A stretch of DNA of 64,000 bases, taken from assembly GCF_024703895.1 (NCBI RefSeq), contig NZ_CP087968.1, positions 558,001 through 622,000 on the forward strand, written 5' to 3'. The notes under the pieces were generated by a model. It was not told the DNA's origin, ran no database searches, and saw nothing but the letters and a program-made list of their open reading frames with translations. Shown here in pieces: positions 1 to 8,371 of this stretch. A program made the translations under genes and the position numbers. Position 1 is the first letter of the stretch. Each line of letters begins with the position of its first letter. The stretch is from Nocardioides sp. B-3 (GTDB lineage Bacteria > Actinomycetota > Actinomycetes > Propionibacteriales > Nocardioidaceae).

Positions 1-25
1 CAGCGGTCTTGTTGCGCTTCGACAT
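1..25 (-). CDS. Start of a probable DsbA/thioredoxin-fold membrane protein (partial)
   Basis: Only the first eight codons are inside the window: an ATG at 25 followed by MSKRNKTA, with a purine-rich GAGAGGAAC ribosome-binding site just upstream. The start lies inside the 3' part of the MauE-like gene in another frame, which suggests translational coupling. In Nocardioidaceae a DsbA-like thioredoxin-domain protein with a basic MSKRN start usually follows such a MauE/DoxX gene; that identification is recalled knowledge, because no domain is visible here. Confidence 0.4.
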
Positions 26-521
26 CGAGTTCCTCTCCTTCGCCCGGACCGGGCGAGACCTCTCCCGCACGGGGCGAGAAGACAACAGCATCCAGTGACC
101 AGCGGGTCCGTGGCCAGATCACCAGCCGGGCGGACAGCAGCAGCAGCCCGACGTCGCGGGCGATCTCCCACGGATATTTCGCCGTGGCGTCGGCGATCTC
201 GCCGCCCCCGCCGAAGCAGCCGCAGTCGATCGAGAGCCCGCGCGCCCACGCCGCCGAGATGCCGACGATGAAGGCGACGAACAGCAGCGACGACAGCACA
301 CCCATCGTGCGCGTCAGCAGGCCGAGCACCGTGCAGACGCCCAGCACGACCTCGACGACCGGCAGCGCATGGCCGACCGTCGGCACGACCGACTCGGGCA
401 GCAGCTCATACGCGCGTACGGCGCGGACACTGCTCGCCGGGTCGGGCAGCTTCAGGGCGCCGGCCACGATCCAGACCCCACCAGTGATCAGTCGCGCGAG
501 GAGACCGATCCACTGCTTCAC
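1..521 (-). CDS. MauE/DoxX-like membrane protein (runs off the left edge)
   Basis: Small integral membrane protein with about four hydrophobic segments. A conserved cysteine pair, CGCFGGGG, lies about residue 105, typical of MauE/DoxX-like proteins that work beside thiol-disulfide oxidoreductases. I chose GTG 521 because the box TAGGGT ends exactly 7 nt before it, a leaderless arrangement; an ATG two codons upstream (527) is the alternative but sits 1 nt from the box. No stop codon appears before base 1. Role in disulfide or redox supply is inferred from family and from the DsbA-like start at 25. Confidence 0.75.
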   Translation of the reverse strand, partial: MKQWIGLLARLITGGVWIVAGALKLPDPASSVRAVRAYELLPESVVPTVGHALPVVEVVLGVCTVLGLLTRTMGVLSSLLFVAFIVGISAAWARGLSIDCGCFGGGGEIADATAKYPWEIARDVGLLLLSARLVIWPRTRWSLDAVVFSPRAGEVSPGPGEGEELDVEAQQDR

Positions 522-582
522 GTCCATGACCCTAGGACCAGCGCCTGAACCGCCGCTGAGAACCCTGAGTAGGGTGCTCACC

Positions 583-1215
583 GTGAATGAGCGACTCGTC
601 TGGATCGACTGCGAAATGACCGGCCTCAGCCTCGAGACGGATGCGCTGGTGGAGGTTGCGGCGCTGGTCACCGACTTCGACCTCAACGTCCTCGGCGAGG
701 GCATCGACGTGCTCATCAAGCCACCGCAGGCCGCGCTGGACCAGATGATCGACTTCGTCCGCAACATGCACGTCTCCTCCGGCCTGCTCGAGGAGCTCGA
801 GGGCGGGACGACGATGGAGGACGCCGAGCAGCAGGTGCTGGCCTACATCAAGGAGCACTGCCCCGACGGCAGCCGTCCGCCGCTGGGCGGCAACACCGTC
901 GCCACGGACCGCTCGTTCCCGGCCCGCGACATGCCCACGCTCGAGGGCTTCCTGCACTACCGCAACGTCGACGTCTCCTCGATCAAGGAGCTCGCCCGCC
1001 GGTGGTACCCCCGCACCTACTTCGCGGCCCCGGCCAAGCGCGGCAACCACCGCGCGCTCGCCGACATCCGGGAGAGCATCGAGGAGCTGCGCTACTACCG
1101 CGAGGCCGTCTTCGTCCCGCAGCCGGGCCTCGACAGCGTCACGGCCCGCGAAGTGGCGGCCCGCCACGCCGGGACGATCACGGGGCTGGGCCCCGATTCA
1201 GATTCCGCGCACTGA
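583..1215 (+). CDS. orn: Oligoribonuclease
   Basis: 3'-5' exoribonuclease of the DEDDh family that degrades 2-5 nt RNA and pGpG in the cytoplasm; 210 residues, normal for the family. The catalytic set is visible: D9 and E11 in WIDCEMTG, D109, H156 and D161 in NHRALADI. GTG 583 is chosen because TAGGGT (570-575) ends 7 nt before it and the protein begins VNERLVWID as family members do; the long in-frame extension upstream is antisense to the MauE gene. The reading frame is intact. tRNA-His follows immediately, as in M. tuberculosis. Confidence 0.96.
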   Translation: MNERLVWIDCEMTGLSLETDALVEVAALVTDFDLNVLGEGIDVLIKPPQAALDQMIDFVRNMHVSSGLLEELEGGTTMEDAEQQVLAYIKEHCPDGSRPPLGGNTVATDRSFPARDMPTLEGFLHYRNVDVSSIKELARRWYPRTYFAAPAKRGNHRALADIRESIEELRYYREAVFVPQPGLDSVTAREVAARHAGTITGLGPDSDSAH

Positions 1216-1262
1216 TTGCCCTACACTTCTCATCGGTCTTGCGCCTTGTTGTGCAAGCCATG

Positions 1263-1338
1263 GTGGGTATAGCTCAGCTGGTAGAGCGCCGCCTTGTGGT
1301 GGCGGATGTCGTGGGTTCAAGTCCCGTTACTCACCCCA
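1263..1338 (+). tRNA. tRNA-His (GTG), CCA encoded
   Basis: The cloverleaf folds with acceptor arm GTGGGTA/TACTCAC and anticodon loop TTGTGGT giving anticodon GTG. The extra G at 1262 opposite C73 (1335) fits the G-1 identity element of tRNA-His. The encoded CCA occupies 1336-1338. Confidence 0.97.
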
Positions 1339-1342
1339 AGCG

Positions 1343-1380
1343 ATCGAGGCCCTGACCGCAGTCGCGGTCAGGGGCTCGAT
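1343..1380. terminator. Long hairpin between tRNA-His and DUF4396 gene
   Basis: A 10-bp perfect stem CCCTGACCGC (1350-1359) / GCGGTCAGGG (1364-1373) with a 4-nt loop is extended by ATCGAG/CTCGAT on the flanks. It lies just after tRNA-His and contains the stop codon of the convergent DUF4396 gene (1368-1370), so it could end transcription from both sides. No clear T-tract follows on either strand. Confidence 0.6.
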
Positions 1381-2006
1381 GCGTGTGAGCTCTCCGTCAT
1401 CGGCCCGTCCCCGAGCTCGTCGGCGACCGAGACGACCAGCCCGCCGAGCATGAAGGCGACGATGGCAGCCACCAGCGTCGAGGTGGCGAGCGTGGGGATG
1501 AATCGGCGAGCGCCCGTCGCCGTACCGCCACCGTGGTGGCCGTGGGTGAGCGCGTGACCCTTGCCGCGCTGCAACAGGTAGCGGTTGACCGGGTAGGCCG
1601 CGAGGAACGCGACCGTCAGCGCGATCATCATGCTGATCCAGAAGACGGCGTTGACCGGGCCGGCGTCCATGGCTCCGGGGATGAGGGCCATCACTGCGTT
1701 GTCGACGACCTCCATGGTGGCGATCGAGAGCGTGTCGGCGGCGAACACGAGACCGAGGGCAGCGCCGAGGCCCAGACCCGACTTCAGCAACGGCAGCGTC
1801 GAGAGGGCGTAGCCGAAGAGGAAGGCGAGCGAGACGGCCAGCAGGATCGTCCAGCCGGCGCTTAACCCGATCGCGGTGCCGATCATCAGGCCGGCGATCT
1901 CACCGATGGCGCAACCGGTCAGGCAGTGCAGGGTGGCGCTGAGCGCCATCGCCTTCACCCCACCCATCGCTGCGTGATCGTGCCCGTCGTGATGCATCTC
2001 GTTCAT
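1368..2006 (-). CDS. DUF4396 membrane protein with histidine-rich N-terminus
   Basis: Intact 212-residue membrane protein. Residues 1-15 are His/Met-rich (MHHDGHDHAAM), and another His cluster (HALTHGHHGG) lies about residue 155, between hydrophobic segments; about six membrane segments in all. This matches the DUF4396 family, whose function is not established. A strong site GGAGG stands 9 nt before ATG 2006. The gene is divergent from a DUF305 gene and shares a CsoR-like operator with it. A role in copper or other soft-metal handling is inferred from the His/Met content and the operator. Confidence 0.85.
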   Translation of the reverse strand: MNEMHHDGHDHAAMGGVKAMALSATLHCLTGCAIGEIAGLMIGTAIGLSAGWTILLAVSLAFLFGYALSTLPLLKSGLGLGAALGLVFAADTLSIATMEVVDNAVMALIPGAMDAGPVNAVFWISMMIALTVAFLAAYPVNRYLLQRGKGHALTHGHHGGGTATGARRFIPTLATSTLVAAIVAFMLGGLVVSVADELGDGPMTESSHASSP

Positions 2007-2057
2007 CTTCTCTGACCTCCGGCGTGGATGATGGAAGCGTTCATGCTCGTGCCAACC

Positions 2058-2075
2058 TATACCCCAGGGGGTATA
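2058..2075. promoter_or_regulatory. CsoR/RcnR-type operator between DUF4396 and DUF305 genes
   Basis: The 18-bp near-palindrome TATACCCCAGGGGGTATA matches the TACCC-N-GGGGTA pattern bound by CsoR-family copper repressors. It overlaps TATATT (2072-2077), a leaderless -10 box 6 nt before the DUF305 ATG, and on the other strand a TAGGTT box of the DUF4396 promoter. Binding would therefore block both promoters. The repressor gene itself is not in the window. Confidence 0.75.
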
Positions 2076-2083
2076 TTCCCATC

Positions 2084-2683
2084 ATGATGAAGACTTTGTT
2101 GCCGCTCGCCCTCATCCTCGCCCCGGCCGTCGGTTGTGGCGACGACTCCGCGCCCGCGCCTCAGCGTTCCGAGACCGAGCACAACGCCGCCGACGTCACG
2201 TTCGCCTCCGAGATGCTCCAGCACCACGCCCGGGCGCTCTCGATGGTCGACCTGACGCTGGACCGCCCAATCGACCCGGAGGTCCGGGAGCTCGCCGAAC
2301 AGGTCCGCGCCGCCCGGGCGCCTGAGATCCAGACCTTCTCCGAGTGGCTCACCGACTGGGACGAGCCGATCCCCGAGACGATGCGTGACCACGTCAACGC
2401 CGGCCACGGCGACGAGCACGTGGGCGAGTCGATGGAGGGTGTCGACACCGACATGCCCGGCATGATGTCGGCCGACGAGATGACCGCCCTGTCGGAGGCC
2501 TCGGACGGCGAGTTCCGGGCCATGTGGCTCGACATGATGATCGAGCACCACGAGGGCGCCGTCGAGATGGCGCAGGCGGAGATCGAGGACGGCCGCTACC
2601 AGCCGGCCGTCAATCTCGCCGGTGACATCGTCGACACGCAGTCGGCCGAGATCGAGACGATGCAGGCACTCTCGACCTCCTGA
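2084..2683 (+). CDS. DUF305 lipoprotein, probable periplasmic metal-binding protein
   Basis: 199 residues. An N-terminal lipoprotein signal ends in a lipobox-like AVGC followed by an acidic linker; the DUF305 domain then carries the paired motifs LQHHARALSM (about residue 45) and MIEHHEGAVEMA (about 155). Several DUF305 proteins, such as cyanobacterial CopM, bind copper outside the cytoplasm. ATG 2084 is chosen because TATATT ends 6 nt upstream; a second ATG follows at once. Divergent from the DUF4396 gene around a CsoR-like site, which supports a metal-resistance role by inference. Confidence 0.88.
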   Translation: MMKTLLPLALILAPAVGCGDDSAPAPQRSETEHNAADVTFASEMLQHHARALSMVDLTLDRPIDPEVRELAEQVRAARAPEIQTFSEWLTDWDEPIPETMRDHVNAGHGDEHVGESMEGVDTDMPGMMSADEMTALSEASDGEFRAMWLDMMIEHHEGAVEMAQAEIEDGRYQPAVNLAGDIVDTQSAEIETMQALSTS

Positions 2684-2719
2684 CGACCCGCCGATGATGA
2701 TGCGGCTACGTTGGCTCAG

Positions 2720-4303
2720 GTGAACAACGCTCACCAGTCCTACGACGTCGCCATCGTCGGCGGCGGCCACAACGGCCTCGTCGCGGCCGCCTACCTCGCC
2801 CGCGCAGGCCTGTCGGTGGCCGTCCTCGAGCGCCTCGACCACACCGGCGGCGCCGCGGTCTCAGGTGAGCCCGTTCGCCGGGATGCCGGCCCGGCTCTCG
2901 CGCTACTCCTACCTCGTCAGCCTGATGCCCGAACAGCTGATGGCCGACCTCGAGCTCGACGTCACGCTGGTCTCGCGGACCACGGCGTCATACACGCCGT
3001 ACACCCGGGACGGCCGCTCCGGCGGCCTGCTCGTCGAGCGCCCCGAGGGCGAGCCCACGCGCGAGTCCTTCGCCGCCCTGACCGGCTCGGATCGTGAGTA
3101 CGGCGCCCGGCGCGAGTTCTACGCCGACATGACCGACCTCGCGCACGCCGTCGCGCCGACACTGATGTCGCCGCTCCCCCTCGAGCGCGAGCTGCGCGAG
3201 GCCGTCGACCCGGGCATCTGGCGCGACGTCGTCACCCGGCCCCCGGGGCAGACGATCGAGGAGCGCTTCCTCGACGACACCGTCCGCGGCGTCGTCGCGA
3301 CCGACGCGCTGATCGGCACGTTCGCCTCGATGCACGACCCGTCGCTGGTCCAGAACCGGTGCTTCCTCTACCACCTGATCGGCAACGGCACCGGCGAGTG
3401 GCGCGTGCCCGTCGGCGGGATGGGCGCGGTCACCGACGCGCTCGCGCGAGCAGCGACCCGCTGCGGGCGCCGGGATCGTCACCGGGGCCGGCGTCAGCCG
3501 GATCGAGGCGGCTCCGACTCCGCAACCGTCGTCTGGCACGACGGCTCCAGCGAGCAGTCGCTGACCTGTCGCCGCGTGCTGTCCGGTGTGGCGCCGTGGG
3601 TGCTGCGGATCCTGCTCGGCGAGGGCGAGGACGACGCCACCAAGCCCGAGGGCGCACAGCTCAAGATCAACTTCCTTCTCGACCGGCTGCCGTCGCTGAG
3701 GTCGGGCGCCGACCCGGCCGTCGCCTTCGCCGGCACCCTGCACCTCGGCGAGGACTACACACAGCTCGAGGCGGCGTACACCGAGGCGTCGGCCGGGCAG
3801 GTGCCGACCACGATGCCCGGCGAGGTCTACTGCCACTCCCTCAGCGACCCCTCGATCCTCGGCCCACTGGCCGAGCAGGGTGCGCACACGCTGACCTACT
3901 TCGGCCTGCACACCCCGGCGAGCCTGTTCGAGGGGCAGGGTGGCGCGGCGGCCAAGGACCTCGCGGTCGAGCGCGGATCGCCTCGCTCGACGAGCACCCG
4001 GGTCGGGTCGATCCGCGACTGCATCGCGACCGACGCCGACGGCAACCCCTGCATCGAGGCGAAGGTCCCCCAGGGACATCGAACGCGACCCGGCGATGCC
4101 GGGCGGGCACATCTTCCACGGAGACCTCGACTGGCCGTGGGCGCCCAACCGGGCCCGCCGCGACACCCCGGCGCAGCAATGGGGCGTCGCGACCGACCAT
4201 GAGGTCGTCCTCCTGTGCAGGTTCCGGCGCCCGTCGCGGCGGCGCCGTCTCCGGCCTCGGCGGCCACAACGCGGCGCAGGCCGTGCTCGCCGACCCGGCC
4301 TGA
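2720..4303 (+). CDS. FAD-dependent oxidoreductase, phytoene-desaturase-like (frameshifted)
   Basis: Predicted NAD(P)/FAD oxidoreductase of the carotenoid desaturase/isomerase type. The N-terminus has the dinucleotide motif [18 protein letters not shown] and a second motif [11 protein letters not shown]; the middle shows [12 protein letters not shown] and [11 protein letters not shown], and the C-terminus [14 protein letters not shown], as in the family. GTG 2720 follows TACGTT by 7 nt (leaderless). The frame changes at about 2863, 3457, 3508, 3977, 4075 and 4217, so at least six indels interrupt one gene. Each stretch keeps good family-like sequence, which argues for sequence errors over a decayed gene. 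Substrate unknown. Confidence 0.75.
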
Positions 4304-4382
4304 TGATCTCGATTTCAACTCGGCGGCGCAGGCGTGTAGAGTTCAACCTCGTTGCACAGCGCTCCACCGCGTTGTGCAATAT

Positions 4383-4455
<73 letters not shown>

Positions 4456-4461
4456 CAGAAT

Positions 4462-4497
4462 CACGAGAGGCCGGTCCACCAGGACCGGCCTTTCGTG
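4462..4497 (+). terminator. Intrinsic terminator of tRNA-Lys
   Basis: A perfect 9-bp stem GGCCGGTCC (4469-4477) / GGACCGGCC (4482-4490) with an ACCA loop is followed by TTT. Outer bases CACGA/TCGTG extend the stem. Confidence 0.85.
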
Positions 4498-4538
4498 CGT
4501 CTTGGGGCCTCCGAGTCCGACGTCTCGGCGACCAGCCC

Positions 4539-4643
4539 GTCGGACGTCCACCGGGACGTCCGACGAGGCGGCTGCCCGAGCAACCAGACGGTCGGACGTC
4601 CCGCACAACGTCCGACGATGTGGCGACCGGGGTGTCGGACGTA
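4539..4643. repeat. Cluster of alternating CGGACGT inverted repeats
   Basis: Five copies of CGGACGT or its complement occur in alternating orientation at 4541, 4556, 4593, 4608 and 4636. The first two form an 11-bp perfect inverted repeat (4539-4549 / 4554-4564), and the next two a 9-bp one (4591-4599 / 4608-4616). The cluster fills the space between the tRNA-Lys terminator and the stop codon of the minus-strand PPOX gene. It could act as a terminator for that gene or as a protein-binding array. Confidence 0.75.
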
Positions 4644-4647
4644 GGAG

Positions 4648-5151
4648 TCAGCGCTCGTCGATCGAGGCAGCCGTCGTCCCGCCCGGCTCCATCGCAGGCA
4701 GGCCGAGCTTGCGGTGGTCCCGTGTCCGGGTGCGCTCGACGTCGAGGCGGATGACGACGCGGTTGTGCATCATCAGGTCGAGGAAGGGCCGCAGCTCTTC
4801 GGTGTACGGCGCGTTGTAGCGCTCGAAGACGTCCGGGCAGACGCGCTCCAGCAGCGCCGGGTCGTCCTCGACGACCACGCCGCGGCCCTCCATCGAGACG
4901 CCGCGCAGCTGGTCGTAGGTGTGGCCCGCCTCGACGAGGAACGTCAGCCGGTCGTTGCGGCGCAGGTTGAGCACCTTCTGCGACTTCGGCTTGGTCTCGA
5001 ACCAGACGTGGCCGTCGAACCACGCGTACCACATGCCGACGAGGTGGACCTGGCCCTGCGGGCCGAGCGTCGCCACCGTCGAGCTGCGTTGGGACGTCAG
5101 GAACGTGTCGATCTCGGCGTCGTCCATGACGATCGCATCGCGCTGCTTCAC
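4648..5151 (-). CDS. Pyridoxamine 5'-phosphate oxidase family protein, F420/FMN type
   Basis: Intact 167-residue split-barrel protein. It begins with a short helix, then STVATLGPQGQVHLVGMWY, the strand pair of the PPOX fold that holds the flavin or F420, and FETKPKSQKVLNLRRN, the conserved KxxNLR region. This suggests a flavin- or F420-linked reductase of small molecules; the substrate cannot be told. GTG 5151 is preceded by TAGGGT with a 6-nt gap (leaderless). Confidence 0.85.
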   Translation of the reverse strand: MKQRDAIVMDDAEIDTFLTSQRSSTVATLGPQGQVHLVGMWYAWFDGHVWFETKPKSQKVLNLRRNDRLTFLVEAGHTYDQLRGVSMEGRGVVVEDDPALLERVCPDVFERYNAPYTEELRPFLDLMMHNRVVIRLDVERTRTRDHRKLGLPAMEPGGTTAASIDER

Positions 5152-5160
5152 GCGGTCACC

Positions 5161-5216
5161 CTAGCGACGGCGCTAGAGGACGGCCTGCACGAGCGGGGGC
5201 TTCCGCGCAGGCCGTC
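5161..5216. terminator. Two hairpins downstream of the GroES gene
   Basis: An 11-bp perfect inverted repeat GGACGGCCTGC (5177-5187) / GCAGGCCGTCC (5206-5216) and a smaller TAGCG-ACGG-CGCTA hairpin (5161-5174) lie between the minus-strand GroES and PPOX genes. There is no T-tract. The remaining bases to 5320 hold nothing I recognise apart from a short CCCCGCGCGGGG palindrome. Confidence 0.5.
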
Positions 5217-5320
5217 CAACGACGCCTCGACATTCACGGGGAAACGTCGCGACCCGGCAATCCTCACCCCGCGCGGGGCGGCGTGGCTAGGCCTCGTCGG
5301 GACTTCCCCAAAATTCGCGG

Positions 5321-5650
5321 TCAGAGGTAGAGGCCGGTCGAGCCGGCATCGAGCCGCTCCGCAGCGACGGCATGAACGTCACGCTCGCGCATCACGATGT
5401 AGACCTCGCCCTGCACCTCGACCTCGGACTTGTCCTCGGGGTCGAAGAGCACGCGGTCGCCGACCTCGACGGCCCGGGCGTGCGGGCCGACGGCGATGAC
5501 GCGCGACCACGCCGGGCGGCGAGCGCCCATCGCCGCGGTCGCGGGGATGACGATGCCGCCGGACGAGCGCCGCTCCCCCGACTCCCGGTCGAGCTCCACG
5601 AGGAGGCGGTCGTGCAGCATCTTGATGGCGGCTGCGCCCGAGGTGCTCAC
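5321..5650 (-). CDS. GroES-family co-chaperonin (second, solitary copy)
   Basis: 109 residues, intact. After a short extension (VSTSGAAAIK) comes the GroES fold: LHDRLLVELDRE, SSGGIVIPATA as the mobile loop, VIAVGPHARAVEVGDRVLFDPEDK, and VYIVMRERDVHAVA. The mobile loop and the dome region differ from canonical GroES, and no groEL is adjacent, so this is probably the divergent solitary GroES-like protein found in Nocardioidaceae, not the housekeeping one. GTG 5650 gives the SGAAAIK extension; an internal ATG (LHDR) would give a more standard length. Confidence 0.85.
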   Translation of the reverse strand: MSTSGAAAIKMLHDRLLVELDRESGERRSSGGIVIPATAAMGARRPAWSRVIAVGPHARAVEVGDRVLFDPEDKSEVEVQGEVYIVMRERDVHAVAAERLDAGSTGLYL

Positions 5651-5669
5651 GACTGGATCAGGGCCGCGG

Positions 5670-5918
5670 TCAACGGACGATCTTGCGGATGATCGCGAGG
5701 ACCACGATCGCGCCGACGACGCCGCCGGCGACCTTGATGAGGTTGTCGGTGCGCGGGGCACCTGACTCCGTGTCGACGAAGTGCGACTTCACCGACGTCA
5801 CCTCGCGACCAACGATGGTCTTGGGGTTGGCGCGGTAGGTGAGCTGGTCGATCGTGCTGGCGAGACGCTGGCGCGTCTCCTCGATCTCGCGCTCGAGCGC
5901 GCTCAGTTCGTTGGTCAC
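5670..5918 (-). CDS. DUF3618 membrane-anchored small protein
   Basis: 82 residues. The N-terminal half is a charged amphipathic helix (ALEREIEETRQRLASTIDQL), the DUF3618 hallmark, followed by TYRANPKTIVGREVT and one C-terminal membrane helix with a basic tail (IIRKIVR). Function unknown. The GTG start at 5918 overlaps the TGA of cbiO by 4 nt, so it is probably translated with the transporter operon. Confidence 0.88.
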   Translation of the reverse strand: MTNELSALEREIEETRQRLASTIDQLTYRANPKTIVGREVTSVKSHFVDTESGAPRTDNLIKVAGGVVGAIVVLAIIRKIVR

Positions 5919-6671
5919 GCGGGAAGGTTACCAACCGTGCGCGGATCGAATCCCCACGGCAGCTCCAGCCGATGGGCGGCCATCAGGGGCCCATCGGTGA
6001 GTACGTCGAAGGTCCGCCCGTCCGCCACCACGACCCCGTCGCTGAGCACCAGCGAGCGGGGGCAGAGCTCCAGCGCGTAGGGCAGGTCGTGGGTCACCAT
6101 CATCAGCGTCACGTCGAGTCCGCGCAGGATGTCGGCCAGCTCGCGACGGCTGGCGGGGTCCGTGTTGGAGCTCGGCTCGTCGAGCACCGGGATCTCCGGC
6201 TCCATCGCCAGCACGGTGGCCACGGCCACGCGGCGACGCTGGCCGAAAGAGAGGTGGTGGGGCGGCCGGTCGGCGAAGTCGGCCATGCCGACCCGGTCGA
6301 GGGCCGTCATCACCCGCTGGTCGAGGGCCGCGCCCCTGAGCCCGAGATTGGCGGGGCCGAAGGCGACGTCCCGGCGCACGCTGCCGAGGAAGAGCTGGTC
6401 GTCGGGGTCCCGGAAGACGATGCCGACGCGGCGGCGGATCTCCGTGAGGTTGCGCTTCTCGACCGGCAGGCCGCTGACGCTGACCGAGCCGGCGCCCCCG
6501 GAGAGGATGCCGTTGAGGTGCAGCACCAGCGTCGTCTTGCCCGCACCGTTGGGTCCGAGGAGGGCGACCCGCTCTCCCCGGTGCACGTGCAGGTCGACGC
6601 CGTACAGCGCCCGGTGCCCGTCGGGGTAGGCGAAGGCGAGGCCCCTGGACGTCGAGGACAGGTGTGCTCAT
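5915..6671 (-). CDS. cbiO: Cobalt/nickel ECF transporter ATPase CbiO (frameshifted)
   Basis: ATP-binding subunit of a CbiMNQO-type metal importer. Walker A GPNGAGKTT, Q-loop region FRDPDDQLF, signature LSFGQRRRVAVA and Walker B region IPVLDEPSS are all present; the usual SNLDP is SNTDP here. One extra G in CAGGGGCC at about 6648 breaks the frame after the first nine codons; removing it gives a continuous family-like N-terminus. Starts by ATGA overlap with cbiQ and ends by GTGA overlap with the DUF3618 gene. Confidence 0.93.
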
Positions 6672-7337
6672 CGAGGAAGACTTCCGTTGTAGCCGCGCGA
6701 GAGCATCGCGAGGTGGATCCGCTCACCGCGCTCGTAGGAGCGGATGAAGAGCGCGCCCATGCCGCGCGCCGGGGTCGGCCAGTGCTTCGGCGATCGCGGG
6801 TCGCAGCCGCGCGACCGCATCGCGACGAGCATCCGCGACCACTCCGCCGTGACGACGTCGAGGTAACGGATCATGAAGCCCATGATCTGGACGAGCAGGT
6901 CGGGCATCCGCAGCCGCTCCAGGCCGCGCAGGATGTCGTCGGGTTCGGTGGTCGCCGCGAACGTCAGGGACGAGGCGACCCCGATCGTGCCCTTGGCGAG
7001 CAGGCCGAAGGCAGCGACGAGGCCAGGCTCCGAGAGCGAGAGGCCGAGCACCTCGGTCTTCGGGCCGGTCGCGATGAAAGGCACCCGGGACCGCGAAGCA
7101 GACGAACGGGACCTCGATCACCATCCGCTTGGCGATGTAGGTGAGCGGCACGCCCGAGGCGAAGATGACCGAGACGACCAGCACGGCATAGATGCCGAAC
7201 ACGGAGTAGAGCTCGCGCGGCGTGGCCACCACGACGAGCATGAAGCCGACCAGGACCAGCAGCTTGTGGTGGGCGGCCATCCGGTGCAGCGGGCCGTGCC
7301 CGTGGAAGTGCAGGCGGTGGCCGTGCCCGGCGCCCAT
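6668..7337 (-). CDS. cbiQ: Cobalt/nickel ECF transporter membrane subunit CbiQ (frameshifted)
   Basis: Transmembrane T-component of the metal importer. A His-rich N-terminus (GHGHRLHFHGHGPLH) is followed by several membrane helices and the conserved coupling motif AMRSRGCDP, which docks the ATPase. An extra G in CCCGGGTGCC at about 7085 splits it. ATG 7337 overlaps the TGA of cbiN by one base, and the stop overlaps the cbiO start (ATGA), so subunits are translationally coupled. Confidence 0.92.
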
Positions 7338-7652
7338 CAGGCCTGCTCGGGAGTGTGGGTACGGCGACGACGCAGCACCCAGAACAGGCCGCCGCCCGGG
7401 AGCAGCGTCGTGAGCGAGCCGACCACGCCGGCCAGACCCCCGGAGAGGCGCTCGTTGTCGACGCCCCGCGTGGGAGTAGCCGGAGAAGACTCCGTCGGAG
7501 GTGGCGGACTCCTTCTCGGAGTCGCTGAATCCGGTCTGCTCGGCCACGTAGGCCAGTCCGTCGGGCTGGGCGCTGGCGTAGTAGCTGCCGACACCCGCCA
7601 CGAGCAGGGCGGCGAGCAGGAAGGCCGCGAAGAACTTCGCGTTGCGGGTCAT
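7337..7652 (-). CDS. cbiN: Cobalt/nickel transporter accessory protein CbiN / PDGLE domain (frameshifted)
   Basis: Small two-helix membrane protein: an N-terminal helix after MTRNAKFFAAF, the extracytoplasmic motif QPDGLAYVAEQTGF (the PDGLE signature) and a second helix ending in RRRRTHTPEQA. CbiN/PDGLE proteins assist CbiM in metal capture. One extra C at about 7475 (CTCCCACG) breaks the frame before the second helix. The start overlaps cbiM by ATGA. Confidence 0.9.
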
Positions 7653-8342
7653 CGGGCGACCTCCACGTCCGTGCGGATCTCGAGCTCGCGCGTCGAGCAG
7701 TGGGCGGGCGCCGTACACGAGATCGGGTCGGGTGGTGACGACCGTGCCGACGACCGGGAACGTGATGACTGCCTCGCCGATGCCGATCACGGTGTGCCAG
7801 CCGAGCATCGCGGTCAGGACCGTGCTCATGTCGACCGGGGCGGTGCCGCCGACCGGGAAGAGGCCCGTGAAGACGAGCGCGGCGGCCGGGACGCTGAGCA
7901 GGGCGGCGATGCCCGCGGCCGGCGGGATCATCTGGACCTTCTTCGGCAGCACGCTGCGGGCGACGACGAAGGCCAGCCAGCCGGCGGTGACGCCGACCGT
8001 GCCCATCAGCGTGACGTTGGTGCCGAGCGCGGTGATGCCGCCGTCGGCCATCAGCAGCGCCTGCACGAGGAGGACCACGCTGATGCAGAGGGCGCCGGTG
8101 TAGGGACCGACGAGCACGGCCGCGAGCGCGCCGCCGAGGAGGTGCCCGCTGGTGCCGCCGGCGACCGGGAAGTTGATCATCTGGCCGGCGAAGACGAAGG
8201 TCGCGACGAGTCCGGCCATCGGCGCGGTCCGGTCGTCGAGCTCGCGCCGGGCGCCGCGCAGGGCGAGCGCGACGCCAGCGGCCGCAACGACCGCGGTCGC
8301 CACCGACGTCGGTGCGTCGAGGAATCCGTCGGGGACGTGCAT
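7649..8342 (-). CDS. cbiM: Cobalt/nickel ECF transporter substrate-binding subunit CbiM
   Basis: Integral membrane S-component that binds Co2+ or Ni2+. The protein starts MHVPDGFLDAPTS, where the conserved second-position His helps ligate the metal, and has about six helices with FAGQMINFPVAGGTSGHLLGG. Strong ribosome-binding site GGAGG 8 nt before ATG 8342. The last ~15 codons are shifted by one extra base at about 7690; corrected, the gene ends in ATGA overlapping cbiN. First gene of cbiMNQO, behind a Nur-like box. Confidence 0.94.
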
Positions 8343-8371
8343 GTCGCTGACCTCCGTGATGGTTGTATGTC

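Noticed and set aside
184..582. In-frame extension upstream of orn
   Set aside because: It runs antisense to the MauE gene and has a low-complexity Ser/Thr/Pro composition; the leaderless GTG 583 gives the normal Orn length.
2720..4303. Programmed frameshifting or pseudogene decay in the FAD oxidoreductase
   Set aside because: At least six unrelated breaks with family-like sequence on each side, and the same kind of breaks in essential genes nearby, fit sequence error better. No slippery heptamer with a pseudoknot was seen.
4714..5499. Plus-strand reading frame opposite the PPOX and GroES genes
   Set aside because: Both minus-strand proteins are clear family members; the opposite frame has no recognisable motif.
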